64,000 nucleotides of DNA from Phycisphaerae bacterium (GTDB taxonomy: Bacteria > Planctomycetota > Phycisphaerae > UBA1845), in the NCBI GenBank assembly GCA_029260115.1, contig JAJDDW010000119.1, positions 18,595 through 82,594 on the forward strand. The letters run 5' to 3'. Made by a program: the position numbers and the translations under genes. A model generated the notes under the pieces. It was not told where the DNA came from, searched no databases, and saw nothing but the letters and a program-made list of their open reading frames with translations. Below are positions 45,738 through 56,171 of the stretch, piece after piece. Each line of letters begins with the position of its first letter. The first letter of the stretch is position 1.

Positions 45738-46988
45738 CTAACACCCCATTGATTCAATTAGATCGCACGTTGTTTCTAGCGGCTTGGCTTGGTGTAATAG
45801 TTGCGCGTAATGGTGACATTGTTGAGACACTTGTTGGTCATTTAAGAGCCGCGATAGTTTTTTGGCTACGGCTGGGGCGCGAAAATGTTTGGGTAGAATA
45901 GCGTCGGCTACGCCCATGCGTTTTAGTCTGTTGGCGTTGTCGGGCTGATCCCAAGCGAGTGGCATGATTAGTTGCGGGATGCCAGCAACCATAGCCTGGG
46001 ACAAGGTGCCTATGCCGCCGTGGTGAACAATCGCGGAACATCGCGGCAATAGCTGACTGAATGGCACGTATTTGAAATGTCGAACGGATTCGGGTAATTG
46101 ATTGGGAACCTGATCCTCAAATCGAGTCAGCAAAACACCTCGTCGGCCTATCAATTCACAGGCTTTCACCGATTGAGAGAAAAAGTCACGAGCGTGCATC
46201 ATGCCGCTGCCTGGTGTAAATGCAATGGGGGCGTCTGCATCGCGCAGAAAAGATTCGATGTGCGGTTCTAGCTTTTGATCTTGGCAATGTTCATCAAAAA
46301 GCGGAAAACCAGCATGGCTGAGTTGTTGGGGCCAATCTGGTTGTTTCGGCGCATACCAATCGGGAAATAGTGCGATGATACACTGTGGGGATAGCCACCA
46401 GTTGTGCATCATGCGATTGATGGGCGACAGATTGAACCGTGCTCGAAACGCATTTATTTCTTTTACGATGAAGATGCGATCAAGAAATATGTCTAGGCTT
46501 CGCAAGATGGCTCGATTGATGATGGGGGGAACCCAGCCTGGTATTTGTGGTGCTCCCGCTACGACGGGCATGGCATAGGCGCTACGCAGGATAGCTGGCT
46601 GCAGGACGATGGTCACTAAAGGAATGCCGTGGGTTTCGTTGGCTATGCGGGCACCGAGCGTGGCTCCGGAGGCGACGATGATTGTGTCTCCAGGTTTGTG
46701 GCGGGCGATAATGGCATCGTATTGTGTGGGCATGGACCGGGCCATCCATCGACCTAGCGATCGTGCGCCGGGAATTCCTTTCCATATGTCGGGGTTAGCC
46801 ATCTCCGCGAAAAACTCTTCTTCTGTGCCAATGGGGACAAAATCGAAGCCGTGCTCTGCTGCGTGACGGGCGAAATGTGCATTGGTCATCAGCGTTACAT
46901 CATGGCCTTTGGCACGTAGCGTGATGCCTAAACCCACGAATGGGTGGACGTCACCTTCGGTGCCATGTGTCACAAGTATACAGTTCAC
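45738..46988 (-). CDS. GT1-family (UGT/MGT-like) glycosyltransferase
   Basis: A 416-residue two-domain GT-B enzyme. The N-terminal domain opens with CILVTHGTEGDVHPFVGLG (acceptor side). The C-terminal nucleotide-sugar domain has the signature IVHHGGIGTLSQAMVAGIPQLIMPLAWDQPDNA near residues 320-355. It resembles sterol or macrolide glucosyltransferases that act on lipids and small hydrophobic molecules using UDP-sugars. It is divergent from the GT4 enzyme at 47198, hinting at a shared glycolipid pathway. Confidence 0.88.
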   Translation of the reverse strand: MNCILVTHGTEGDVHPFVGLGITLRAKGHDVTLMTNAHFARHAAEHGFDFVPIGTEEEFFAEMANPDIWKGIPGARSLGRWMARSMPTQYDAIIARHKPGDTIIVASGATLGARIANETHGIPLVTIVLQPAILRSAYAMPVVAGAPQIPGWVPPIINRAILRSLDIFLDRIFIVKEINAFRARFNLSPINRMMHNWWLSPQCIIALFPDWYAPKQPDWPQQLSHAGFPLFDEHCQDQKLEPHIESFLRDADAPIAFTPGSGMMHARDFFSQSVKACELIGRRGVLLTRFEDQVPNQLPESVRHFKYVPFSQLLPRCSAIVHHGGIGTLSQAMVAGIPQLIMPLAWDQPDNANRLKRMGVADAILPKHFRAPAVAKKLSRLLNDQQVSQQCHHYAQLLHQAKPLETTCDLIESMGC

Positions 46989-47197
46989 GCCAATCCCCTG
47001 TGGGCCATTTTTCCCTAGCTAGCAGATGGTGGACGCACCATCTAGCCGCGAGAATAAAGCGTAACAAAGTAATCACGACGCGCCTATGTTACAGTATGTC
47101 TGTGAGTCGTATTGATATTGTGTCTGCAGGTTCGCGCCAGCGGCTTTGTTGTTGCTTTGTGGCTTTGGACTCATTATTTGGTTATAATTGGTCACTG

Positions 47198-48412
47198 ATG
47201 ACAGCGCCAGGACGACTAAACATCATCGTGTTCACCGATACGTTTTTTGAGGTTAATGGTATCGGTTCGTATTATCGCATGCTCTTGAACTGGGCTAATC
47301 GCACGAATGAGGTGCGCGTTACGATCATTTGTCCGGCTCGCGATGATTTGGAAAATATCGAGGCGTCTGAGCACATCATTCCTGTCAAGGGATTTTTGCA
47401 ACGGCCTAATCCCTTTTATAAAGACCTGATCTTGGGTTTTTTCCCCGTGAGAAAATTAAAACGGATTGTGGCTGAGCTTCCCTCGCCGAAGGTTGTTCAT
47501 GTGGCGACGTCCGCATCCATGGGCTGGTGCGGGGCTAAGGTGGCCAGGGATTTGAAATTGCCTGCGGTTGGCTATTACCACACTGACCTGCAGGAGTATG
47601 GGCGGGTATATGGCGAACGACTTTTTGGGCGATGGGGTGGGCGTCTTTGTCGTTACGGGGCGAAATTGCTTGATCGATTCGCTTATGGCAGTTGCCAGGC
47701 GATGTGCGTCCCCAGTTCAACTGCTGAGGACACGGTGAACGGTTTTTTTCAAGGCCCAATCAAGCTAATCGCGAATCCTGTGGATGTGCAAGGGTACTGT
47801 CCGGGGCCATCCAGAGACGGGTTGTTTAGAAAGAAATATGGGCAAGATGACCGAGTTTTGATTGTGGCTGTGGGGCGCGTTGCCAAGGAGAAAAACCTGG
47901 ACCTAGTCTGTAAGTTGCTGGGGGGCGATGAACGAATCAAACTTGTTTTCGTGGGTGATGGGCCTTACGCGGCTACCCTACGCCAGCAATGGGGGGCTTG
48001 TGTTACAGGATTTTTGCATAAACAGGAATTGCTCGACGCGTATCAACAAGCCGACATTTTTGTTCAGCTTTCAACGAGTGAAACTTTTGGTCTATCTTTG
48101 GTGGAAGCATTGGCCAGTGGTCTTCCTGCATTCGCGCTGCGGTCACAGGGCTTTGTGAGCACGATTGCCCCCGGTTGTGGTGTTGAACTGCTCGAGGAGT
48201 CGGACCTTGGTCAATTGGCTGACCGGTGTGTCGCGTTGGTGAATGATCGCGCGGAATATGAGACGCGATCTCGCAAAGTTCGTGAGCTTGTAATGCGTAT
48301 TAGCACGGAAGTTATTTTTCCAGAGCTGCAATCGATTCACGAATCATTCCTGCCAACAGATACGATACCTACGATACCCTGCGGTTCTAAAGAAGCGCCT
48401 TCCGCAAATTAA
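47198..48412 (+). CDS. GT4-family glycosyltransferase
   Basis: A 404-residue GT-B enzyme. The N-domain opens NIIVFTDTFFEVNGIGSYYR, the linker region includes LIANPVDVQGY, and the C-domain includes VGRVAKEKNLDLV, FVGDGPYA and the donor-binding ETFGLSLVEALASGLPAFA. It is close to diglucosyl/dimannosyl phosphatidyl-inositol or similar lipid glycosyltransferases (PimB/MgdA type), judged by the pattern. An upstream in-frame extension to 46940 has no family similarity, so ATG at 47198 is preferred. The PlsC-like gene follows 17 bases downstream. Confidence 0.88.
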   Translation: MTAPGRLNIIVFTDTFFEVNGIGSYYRMLLNWANRTNEVRVTIICPARDDLENIEASEHIIPVKGFLQRPNPFYKDLILGFFPVRKLKRIVAELPSPKVVHVATSASMGWCGAKVARDLKLPAVGYYHTDLQEYGRVYGERLFGRWGGRLCRYGAKLLDRFAYGSCQAMCVPSSTAEDTVNGFFQGPIKLIANPVDVQGYCPGPSRDGLFRKKYGQDDRVLIVAVGRVAKEKNLDLVCKLLGGDERIKLVFVGDGPYAATLRQQWGACVTGFLHKQELLDAYQQADIFVQLSTSETFGLSLVEALASGLPAFALRSQGFVSTIAPGCGVELLEESDLGQLADRCVALVNDRAEYETRSRKVRELVMRISTEVIFPELQSIHESFLPTDTIPTIPCGSKEAPSAN

Positions 48413-48429
48413 GCCGGTCTGATACGGAC

Positions 48430-49104
48430 ATGACTAATCGTACTTATATTTTGCATAAACTCTATGCTGGCGGCATTAAGCTGTATCAGCGCATGTTTAT
48501 CGAAACGCGCATTTGGGGTCGCGATCAAATTCCGCCTGGGCCAAAAATTTACGCGGTCAACCATATCACTTCGCACGACGGATTTTGGTTGGCGCCGGTG
48601 TTTACTGAGCCGGTGCATTACATCATTGGGCCTGGCTATCAATCTTGGATTGGGGCGAAATTTCTTGACGCGATGGAATCGATCAATGCTTTTGTTCCCG
48701 ACGCTAGGGAAATGGTCGATCAAGCTGCGGACTATCTGAAAAAAGGTGAGCCTGTGGTTATTGCGCCGGAAGGTGACATTCAAGAGACTTTTTCATTGGG
48801 CAAGTTTATGCCAGGGGTCGCGCGCATTTATTTGGCATCTGGTGTGCCGATCGTTCCGATTGCGATGCTTACACCGCGCCGCAATATGAAAGAAAATGTT
48901 AAAAAACGCCAGGTGGTCAATGGCCATGTGTTTAGAATGGTCAATTTATTGCGTGGGCCGTTTTGTTTCAATATCGGTGAGCCTTGGTTGCCTAGCTACG
49001 AAGGTATGAGTGAGGCCAAGCAGACTGTACATATTACACGCGAGCTGCGCGAGCGGATGGAATCGCTTGTGGAGGATATTCGCATCAATAAATTCTGGAT
49101 GTAA
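48430..49104 (+). CDS. PlsC-like phospholipid/glycerolipid acyltransferase
   Basis: A 224-residue protein with the PlsC signature: NHITSHDGFW (HX4D) near residue 41, and later APEGDIQETFSLGKFMPGVARIYLASGVPIVPIAM (motifs II to IV). It would transfer an acyl group to lysophosphatidate or to a glycolipid. It starts 17 bases after the GT4 gene, so the two are likely co-translated, consistent with joint work on a lipid. Confidence 0.88.
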   Translation: MTNRTYILHKLYAGGIKLYQRMFIETRIWGRDQIPPGPKIYAVNHITSHDGFWLAPVFTEPVHYIIGPGYQSWIGAKFLDAMESINAFVPDAREMVDQAADYLKKGEPVVIAPEGDIQETFSLGKFMPGVARIYLASGVPIVPIAMLTPRRNMKENVKKRQVVNGHVFRMVNLLRGPFCFNIGEPWLPSYEGMSEAKQTVHITRELRERMESLVEDIRINKFWM

Positions 49105-49359
49105 ATTAGCTGTTAGTAGAATAGGTGTGGATGAACGCATGAAAGAGGAGTAGAGGGGTGTATATTTGCGACGTGGCCTCGAACCATGTGTGTGGGACGA
49201 GCTGTCAAGTGTCCATCCCCCCACCCTTCGGAAGCACTCGAAGAATGAGACACCCGACCAAACTGTCATGCAGCCACTGGCCAGCTATCCCTGGTCGAAA
49301 TTGTTGACACCTTGATAACGATAAGGACACTAGGCTACGTGTCGTAAATGGTGTTCCAT

Positions 49360-49386
49360 TGGATTCCCGCCTGTGCGGGAATGGCG
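49360..49386 (-). repeat. Dispersed palindromic repeat, copy D
   Basis: TGGATTCCCGCCTGTGCGGG followed by AATGGCG: a reverse-orientation copy of the family at 17423, 26956-27055, 35368 and 62935. It lies in the 342-base spacer (49105-49446) ahead of the RND gene, in which nothing else is recognised. Confidence 0.7.
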
Positions 49387-49446
49387 GCGTAGTCGCGGGA
49401 ATGTCTAGGGGATGGCGTGAGTCCATCGTGGCGGAGTGTTTCTGAT

Positions 49447-52400
49447 ATGAAGCATCAAAAAGGCGGCGGGATTATCGGCGCGATCGTGGGCAACCCGGTG
49501 ATGGCTAATCTTATTGCGATTGGCATCCTCGTCGCTGGGGTCGTCTCTGCTCGGCAATTGCCGCGAGAAACTTTTCCCGATACCAACGTCGACCACATTC
49601 TGGTTACCGTCCCTTATCTTGGTGCCACTCCTGAAGACATTGAGCAAAGCATTTGCATAAAAATTGAGCAGGCGATACAGGGCGTGCCTGGTGTGTGGGA
49701 ACTGACTTCGATTTCTAGAGAAAACGTGGGGCTTGTGGTAGCGGCCGTTGATGCGTCCATCTCGCCCACGGCAGACGTGTTGCAGCAGATTCGTAATAAG
49801 ATCGACGCGATTACCACTTTTCCACCTGATGCTAATAGGCCTGTGGCTATCGAAGTGGTGATTCGTAGTGTGGTCATCAACATAGGCATTCGCGGCGATG
49901 TGCCTGAGCATACTTTCAAAAATATCGCTCAACAGATTCATGATGATTTAGTGGCAAATCCCAACATTTCGCAGGTCAGTATAGCTGGGGTCCGCGACTA
50001 TGAGGTGACTATCAAACTTTCGGAGGAAGCGTTGCAGCGATATGGGCTGACGTTACAGCATGTCATCGACGCCATTACGGCTAGTAGTTTGGATTTGCCT
50101 GCGGGTACAGTGCGTACGCAACATGAGGAGATCAACGTGCGCACGCTTGGCCAGCGATACAGTGCGGCCGATTTTTCTGAATTGGTCGTCATTGCTAGGC
50201 CCGATGGTGCGACGGTGAGATTGGGACAGATTGCAGAGGTACACGATTCTTTTGAGGACGTGCCTTTATATGGAAGAGTCGACGGACAAGCCGGGGCGAT
50301 GATTACGGTTTCCAAGACAGGTCCGGAAGACATTAGTGAGATTGCGGAGATTGTACGAAATTATGTCGCTTCAGCCCAGCATGATTTACCGGCAGGTATC
50401 CATCTGACTACGTGGGCTGATGCGTCGCGCGATGTTGATGGCCGACTGATAATGCTGCTGAAAAACGGCATGACGGGTATGGTGCTTGTGGTGTTTGCCC
50501 TGCTTTTGTTTATGGATTTGCGATCCACAATAGCTGTGGCGCTGGGTATTCCAGTGGCGTTCGCTGGCGCGGTGGCGGTGTTGGGGGTGACGGATAGCAC
50601 AATCAATATGATTAGCCTGCTGGGGCTATTGATGGCGACGGGTATCGTGGTGGATGATGCTATTGTTATTGCTGAGGCCGTCCGCAAGCAAGCTCGCGAA
50701 GGTCTTGCGCCTATGGAAGCAGCCGTGGCTGGAACTCGGCGGGTGGCTATTCCCGTGTTGCTTTCTTCGCTTACAACTATTGTGGCGTTTGTTCCGATCA
50801 TGTTTGTCAAAGGCGTGATGGGGAAGTTTATTTACGTGCTGCCGGTGGTTGTGATTGCTACGATTGTCGCGTCGGCGATTGAAGCGTTCGCTATTTTGCC
50901 GGCTCACTTAGCAGAGTGGGTGAGCGAAGGTAAGATCGACAAGCCAAATTGGCGAACTCGAACGCGTGCAAAACTGGATCATTTTATTGAGGCGATCGTT
51001 ACGATTTATTACCGACCAGTGGTTAGATGGTCGTTGACTCATCGAGCTTTGGTTTTGGCAGGTGTTGGGGCGTGTGTGTTAATTTCCATTGGCTTAGTGC
51101 TCGGTGGTCGCACGCCGTTCGTGCTGTTTCCAAAAGTTAATGGTAATACGCTGAAAGCGCGGGTGAAATTTCCAGAGGGAACGCCCATAGCAATAACCGA
51201 AGCGGCGGTGCTGCGATTGGAAGAGGCCGCGCGACAGCTTAATAGCGATCCGTCGCTTACGCCGGCAACACCAGGGCCATTGGTTCAACATATTTATTCG
51301 TCCATTGGCGAATGGGCGGAGTTTGTGCCCGACCGAGGCAGCGCTTACGGCGAAACCTATATCGAGTTGATGGCTGCGGAAGATCGCGATATTGATCTGG
51401 CGATTGTGGTCGAAAGATGGCTTGAAGCTGTTGGCGATATTTACGATACGGAAATATTTACGATCACACGACAGGCGCTTGGTCCTACAGAAAAACCGTT
51501 AGAGATTCGACTGCTTGGTGACGACTTGCAGCAATTACGAGCGGCTGCGGACGAGGTAGAGGCGAAGCTGGCTTCGTATGAAGGGGTGTTCGATATATCC
51601 GACGATTTGAATCCGGGTAAGCGAGAGCTTCAGGTTCGACTGAAGCCTAACGCTAGCAACCTAGGACTCACGGTAGCTGAGGTGGCTGCGCAATTGAGAC
51701 AGGGGTTGTTAGGCGGTGATGCGGTTCACTTGCAGCGTGGTAAGGAAGAAGTTGACGTTGTTGTTAGTTATGGGGATGACGATAGCCGAAGTATCGGGGC
51801 TATTGAGAAGATGCGTCTGCGAACCCGTACAGGTGTCGAGATACCATTTAGTGAAGTGCTTGATACGGAGATGGTGCGGGGGTACGCCTCCGTTGGCCGG
51901 CAAGATGGTCGGCGTCGAGTGCGCATTCAAGCGGATTTAGATGAACGACGCGCTAATGCAGAGCAAATTGTACAGAGTATCGCGAAGACTTTCCTGCCAG
52001 AAATTACTCAAAAATATCCTGGTGTTATATACCTTATCGATGGACAACGGGCCCGCATCGAAGAATCGATGGGAAGTTTGGTGCGTGGGATGATTATTGC
52101 GATTGCGGTTATGTACGCATTGATAGGGCTACCTTTGCGTTCTTACATTCAGCCGTTGATGATCTTAGCTGCGGTTCCGCTGGGGATGGTGGGCGCGATT
52201 GTTGGGCATATGGTTATGGGCGCGGATATTACTTTGATGAGCGTGTTTGGTATGGTGGCGTTAGCTGGCATTGTGGTGAACGATTCGCTGGTGCTTCTTG
52301 ATCGTATTAACGGTAATTTGTCAGAAGGTGTTAGCGTGAGCGAAGCTGTCGCTAGGGCAGGAGAGGAACGTTTTCGGGCGGTGGTGTTGACGTCGCTGAC

Positions 52401-52650
52401 AACAGTGGTTGGTTTATTGCCATTGCTTTTTGAGACTAGCTCGCAAGCCCAAGCGCTTATTCCCCTAACGATTTCGATGGTGTTTGGACTTATTTTTGCG
52501 ACAGTTCTTACGCTCATTGTTGTCCCCGTCATGTTTATAGCGGCCAATGATGTAAAACGATTGGCTTATTGGCTGCGGCGCGGTGGGGCGATGCCTGCGG
52601 CGGAAAGTGTCGAGCAAGCTGCGCAAGAAGCGGCTGGGGCCACGGCGTAA
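49447..52650 (+). CDS. RND-family efflux transporter permease
   Basis: A 1067-residue AcrB/MexB-like inner-membrane pump. TM1 lies at about residues 13-30 (NPVMANLIAIGILVAG). A large periplasmic domain follows, then TM2-6 around 335-520 with the proton-relay pair in VVDDAIVIAEAVR near residue 407. The second periplasmic domain is at about 560-870 and TM8-12 at the end. ATG at 49447 is chosen over an upstream frame because GMKHQKGGGIIGAIVGNP is the family start. A TolC-type channel gene follows, but no membrane-fusion (adaptor) gene is present here. Confidence 0.93.
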   Translation: MKHQKGGGIIGAIVGNPVMANLIAIGILVAGVVSARQLPRETFPDTNVDHILVTVPYLGATPEDIEQSICIKIEQAIQGVPGVWELTSISRENVGLVVAAVDASISPTADVLQQIRNKIDAITTFPPDANRPVAIEVVIRSVVINIGIRGDVPEHTFKNIAQQIHDDLVANPNISQVSIAGVRDYEVTIKLSEEALQRYGLTLQHVIDAITASSLDLPAGTVRTQHEEINVRTLGQRYSAADFSELVVIARPDGATVRLGQIAEVHDSFEDVPLYGRVDGQAGAMITVSKTGPEDISEIAEIVRNYVASAQHDLPAGIHLTTWADASRDVDGRLIMLLKNGMTGMVLVVFALLLFMDLRSTIAVALGIPVAFAGAVAVLGVTDSTINMISLLGLLMATGIVVDDAIVIAEAVRKQAREGLAPMEAAVAGTRRVAIPVLLSSLTTIVAFVPIMFVKGVMGKFIYVLPVVVIATIVASAIEAFAILPAHLAEWVSEGKIDKPNWRTRTRAKLDHFIEAIVTIYYRPVVRWSLTHRALVLAGVGACVLISIGLVLGGRTPFVLFPKVNGNTLKARVKFPEGTPIAITEAAVLRLEEAARQLNSDPSLTPATPGPLVQHIYSSIGEWAEFVPDRGSAYGETYIELMAAEDRDIDLAIVVERWLEAVGDIYDTEIFTITRQALGPTEKPLEIRLLGDDLQQLRAAADEVEAKLASYEGVFDISDDLNPGKRELQVRLKPNASNLGLTVAEVAAQLRQGLLGGDAVHLQRGKEEVDVVVSYGDDDSRSIGAIEKMRLRTRTGVEIPFSEVLDTEMVRGYASVGRQDGRRRVRIQADLDERRANAEQIVQSIAKTFLPEITQKYPGVIYLIDGQRARIEESMGSLVRGMIIAIAVMYALIGLPLRSYIQPLMILAAVPLGMVGAIVGHMVMGADITLMSVFGMVALAGIVVNDSLVLLDRINGNLSEGVSVSEAVARAGEERFRAVVLTSLTTVVGLLPLLFETSSQAQALIPLTISMVFGLIFATVLTLIVVPVMFIAANDVKRLAYWLRRGGAMPAAESVEQAAQEAAGATA

Positions 52651-52684
52651 TTCGCAGGCACTTTTTGAGCCGTAAGGAGGCGTT

Positions 52685-54316
52685 ATGAAAAGTCGTAATG
52701 ATGTTACGATCCAAAGTATTTTTCACCGTGACGTGAGTCGTATTTGCCCGCGCATTATGCCAGCTATTGCATGTTGGCTACTATTGTATTGCGGATGTAG
52801 TGCGCCGTTAACGCAATTAGAGACAGTTGTTCATCGCCACCGTGAGGCGATGGCTGAGCTGCCGCCGGAAGACTCCGTGCGTATTAATGTCTATGGAACG
52901 CCGGTTCCAATGGATTACGCGAAGCGTATGTTGCCGGAAGGTGAATTGAAGATTGAAGACGCAAGGGCTATCGCGGTTCGGGCTAATCCTGACATTCATA
53001 CGGCACAAGCCCGATTGGAAGCGGCTGCGGCGAGAATTGATGAAGCACGATCTCAATATCTTCCACAAGTATTTTTCGCCCATAACACAACGCGCGTTTT
53101 TCAATCGTCGTCTAATGGCAGCAGCTTCGAATCGTTAATATCGCCCAATGCCGTGGTGACACCTGAGCCTCAAGGCACAAATTTTCTTACGGAAACATTG
53201 CGAAATCTTGTGCTTGGTTCTGATGTGACCAAGCCGAGCCGTAGCGCTTTTAGCGAGCATACGTCGGGTTTGTCGTTTAGTTGGACGGTGTTCGATGGAT
53301 ATATTCGGGACGCGCAACTGCTCTCGGCTAAGTATGTTCATCGGGCAACAGCTATGGCACTGGCGGATATGCAGCGGATTATTGTGCAAGCGGTAGACGC
53401 GGCGTATTTTAGAGTTCAACTGGCTGAGGAGCAGTTGCGCATTTCCCAAGCTGACGAAGTATTTAGTCAGGAGCAATTCCATGAAACGGAAAAGTTAGAA
53501 ACAGCCGGGCGGGCTACGTTTTCCGATGTCAACAACTTTCGCATACGCACCCTGGTGGCTAAGGCTAATGTGACTAGTGCGATAGGAAATCGTGAAATTG
53601 GTCGGGTCGCGCTGGCGGAGTTGATGGGTTTAGACGGTGTGGCGCTGCCGCCGGCGCTAAAACTTTCTGCGCTTCAAATGGAAACACCTGAAGCGATGAC
53701 GAAGCCTTTGCTTTCGCAGTGTATCCAAATTGCGCTGATGGGTAGGCCTGATGCCGCCCAATTAAAGCATTTGGTGAATAGTCGCGAGGCCCAGGTTCAA
53801 GCGGCGAAAGGGCTGGCCTATCCGCTGGTAGCGACTTCGGGGTCGTGGGGGTTCAATGAGAATACGAATATCGATTATAGTAGTGAAGACCAAACATCCG
53901 CTGCGATAGTGGCTGTTCGCTGGGCGCTGTATACCGGTGGGGCTATTGAATCGCGGGTACGAGAGACTGAAGCTCGACTAGATGAAGCTATTGCGCGTCA
54001 GCGACGTACGTTGTTAGCTGTTCAATCGGAGGTCAAGCAGGCGGTGATCGCGCTCACGGAGGCGCAGGAACAAATCATCATTCGCCGCGAGGCTTTGGAA
54101 ACTTCTTTTGAAAATCGTCGCATCGTGCAGGCCGCGTATCTGGGGGGGAAGCAGCCTTTGACCAGACTCAATGAAACCCAGCGAGATTATATCACCGCAG
54201 ATGCCAATCTTGCCCAAGCACGTATTCGCTTGCGACAAGCATGGAGCGATTTGGATGCGGCGATGGCTACGCAACAGATTAGCCAGGGTAAGGCTGACTT
54301 AAATAAGGAAGATTAG
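52685..54316 (+). CDS. TolC-family outer-membrane efflux channel
   Basis: A 543-residue protein with a signal region, a Cys-rich segment LLLYCGCSAP near residue 38 that may be a lipidation site, and two outer-membrane efflux (OEP) repeats of long helices: residues about 85-290 (ANPDIHTAQARLEAAAARID) and about 345-530 (GRPDAAQLKHLVNSREAQV). It begins 34 bases after the RND stop, with GGAGG upstream, and forms the exit duct for that pump. Confidence 0.88.
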   Translation: MKSRNDVTIQSIFHRDVSRICPRIMPAIACWLLLYCGCSAPLTQLETVVHRHREAMAELPPEDSVRINVYGTPVPMDYAKRMLPEGELKIEDARAIAVRANPDIHTAQARLEAAAARIDEARSQYLPQVFFAHNTTRVFQSSSNGSSFESLISPNAVVTPEPQGTNFLTETLRNLVLGSDVTKPSRSAFSEHTSGLSFSWTVFDGYIRDAQLLSAKYVHRATAMALADMQRIIVQAVDAAYFRVQLAEEQLRISQADEVFSQEQFHETEKLETAGRATFSDVNNFRIRTLVAKANVTSAIGNREIGRVALAELMGLDGVALPPALKLSALQMETPEAMTKPLLSQCIQIALMGRPDAAQLKHLVNSREAQVQAAKGLAYPLVATSGSWGFNENTNIDYSSEDQTSAAIVAVRWALYTGGAIESRVRETEARLDEAIARQRRTLLAVQSEVKQAVIALTEAQEQIIIRREALETSFENRRIVQAAYLGGKQPLTRLNETQRDYITADANLAQARIRLRQAWSDLDAAMATQQISQGKADLNKED

Positions 54317-54344
54317 AGTGACGCATTGTGGGTATGTCAGCGGC

Positions 54345-56171
54345 CTATTCTACTGTCACACTCTTGGCGAGGTTTCTTGGTTTATCTACGTTGCAACCGC
54401 GAATGACTGCGGCGTGATAGGCGATTAGTTGTAGCGGTATCACGGTTAGCAGGGGTTGCAATGGCTCGATGGTATCGGGCACGTATAGCACATGGTCGGC
54501 TAAGTTTTCAATGTCTGTGTCACCTTCCGTGGCTATGGCGATGACGTTTCCGCCTCGGGCACGCACTTCGGATATGTTGCTGAGAATTTTATCGTATTGT
54601 GAGCCAGCGGTTGCGATGCACACGACGGGCATCCCATCGGTAATCAAGGCGAGTGGCCCATGCTTCATCTCTGCGGCTGGTAACCCCTCGGCGTGAATAT
54701 AACTGATCTCTTTTAGCTTGAGCGCGCCTTCCAGCGCGACTGGATAGTTGTATCCACGACCTAGGTATAGCCAGTTGTCGCGATCGGCGTATTGCTGTGC
54801 GACTTTCTCTGCGGTGTCGGCGTGTGATAACGTGGTGCGAATTTGGTTTGGAATCGCTGACAAAGCTTTCATGAACTGCATGGCTGCTGCTGGTGAAAGA
54901 TGTTTGCGCCGCCCAAGAAAGCACGCTATGAGTGCCAAGACCGCGACCTGCCCGGTAAATGCCTTGGTGCTGGCCACGCCAATTTCCGGTCCAACGTGCA
55001 GATAGACTCCGGCGTCAGTTTCTCTTGGGATGGTAGACCCTACAACATTGACCACGCCGATCACCAACGCCCCGCGCTGCTTGGCTTCGCGTATAGCGGC
55101 CTGTGTGTCAGCAGTTTCACCACTTTGTGAGACGGCAAGAACGACGGTCCCTTCGTCGATAATTGGGTTGCGATAGCGAAATTCGCTGGCATATTCTGTT
55201 TCGGTGGGCACCCGCAAAAATTCTTCAAATAGGTATTCTCCTACCAGTCCTGCATGCCAAGCTGTACCGCAAGCGGTGATGATGATCCGCTTTGCTTGAG
55301 CGAGTTCGCGGGCGCAATCAGCTAAGCCGCCCAGATGTACCATTCCCTCGGCCAGATCGATTCTACCGCGAAGACAATTTTCCAGTGCCTCAGGCTGTTC
55401 GTAACTTTCCTTGAGCATGAAGTGCTCGTAGCCAGCTAATTCGATTTGATCGAGCGTCCATTCAATCTCTTCGGTTTCCTTGGCGACGGGAACGGCGTCC
55501 AGCGTGGTAATCCTCAGGCTGTCTGGCGTGATGCGCGCTATTTCGTTGTCACTGATGTAAACAACCTGAGTCGTGTGGGCGAGGATCGCTGCGGCGTCGG
55601 AAGCTAAAATATGTTCGCCCTGCCCTACGCCAACGATCAACGGGCTACCTTTTCGTGCGGCGATGATTAGATCAGGTTCGTCGGCGCAAACAACGGCCAT
55701 GCCGTAGGTACCGGAGACTTCGCGCAGCGCAAGACGCACCGCTTGCTCCAAATCACCTTCGTATAGTTGCGCGATAAGTTGGACGAGGACTTCAGTATCC
55801 GTATCGCTAGTAAACGTGACGCCCTTTTGTTCGAGATAAGTGCGAAGCGTGCGATTGTTCTCAATGATTCCGTTGTGAATGATGGCGAATTTTCCGCTGG
55901 AATCAGCATGCGGGTGAGCATTAATATCTGTGGGTGCCCCGTGTGTAGCCCAGCGCGTATGGCCAATGCCATGTGTTTGGGGGTAGGCATCATAATCAAT
56001 TGTGCCTTCGAGGACGGATAGGCGACCGGCGGCCTTTAACACTGTGACTTCGTTCGATTGGACCAAGGCGACGCCCGTTGAGTCGTAGCCTCGATATTCA
56101 AGTCGCCGCAAGCCGTCAATGAGAATCGGCAGCGCGGGCTTTCGGCCAACATATCCAATGATCCCACACAT
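54345..56171 (-). CDS. glmS: Glutamine-fructose-6-phosphate aminotransferase
   Basis: GlmS makes glucosamine-6-phosphate, the first step toward UDP-GlcNAc. After Met, the catalytic Cys2 starts CGIIGYVG. The glutaminase domain runs to about 240 (YRGYDSTGVAL, GHTRWATHG). Two SIS domains follow (ACGTAWHAGLVGEYLFE, then SQSGETADTQAA), and the protein ends KSVTVE. At 608 residues it is standard. The start is preceded by AAAGGAGG on the minus strand. No glmS ribozyme is apparent in the spacer up to 56380. Confidence 0.97.
   Translation of the reverse strand: MCGIIGYVGRKPALPILIDGLRRLEYRGYDSTGVALVQSNEVTVLKAAGRLSVLEGTIDYDAYPQTHGIGHTRWATHGAPTDINAHPHADSSGKFAIIHNGIIENNRTLRTYLEQKGVTFTSDTDTEVLVQLIAQLYEGDLEQAVRLALREVSGTYGMAVVCADEPDLIIAARKGSPLIVGVGQGEHILASDAAAILAHTTQVVYISDNEIARITPDSLRITTLDAVPVAKETEEIEWTLDQIELAGYEHFMLKESYEQPEALENCLRGRIDLAEGMVHLGGLADCARELAQAKRIIITACGTAWHAGLVGEYLFEEFLRVPTETEYASEFRYRNPIIDEGTVVLAVSQSGETADTQAAIREAKQRGALVIGVVNVVGSTIPRETDAGVYLHVGPEIGVASTKAFTGQVAVLALIACFLGRRKHLSPAAAMQFMKALSAIPNQIRTTLSHADTAEKVAQQYADRDNWLYLGRGYNYPVALEGALKLKEISYIHAEGLPAAEMKHGPLALITDGMPVVCIATAGSQYDKILSNISEVRARGGNVIAIATEGDTDIENLADHVLYVPDTIEPLQPLLTVIPLQLIAYHAAVIRGCNVDKPRNLAKSVTVE

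Noticed and set aside
46940..47197. N-terminal extension of the GT4 glycosyltransferase
   Set aside because: The extra 86 residues are low-complexity and unlike the family. The GT4 fold begins just after the ATG at 47198.
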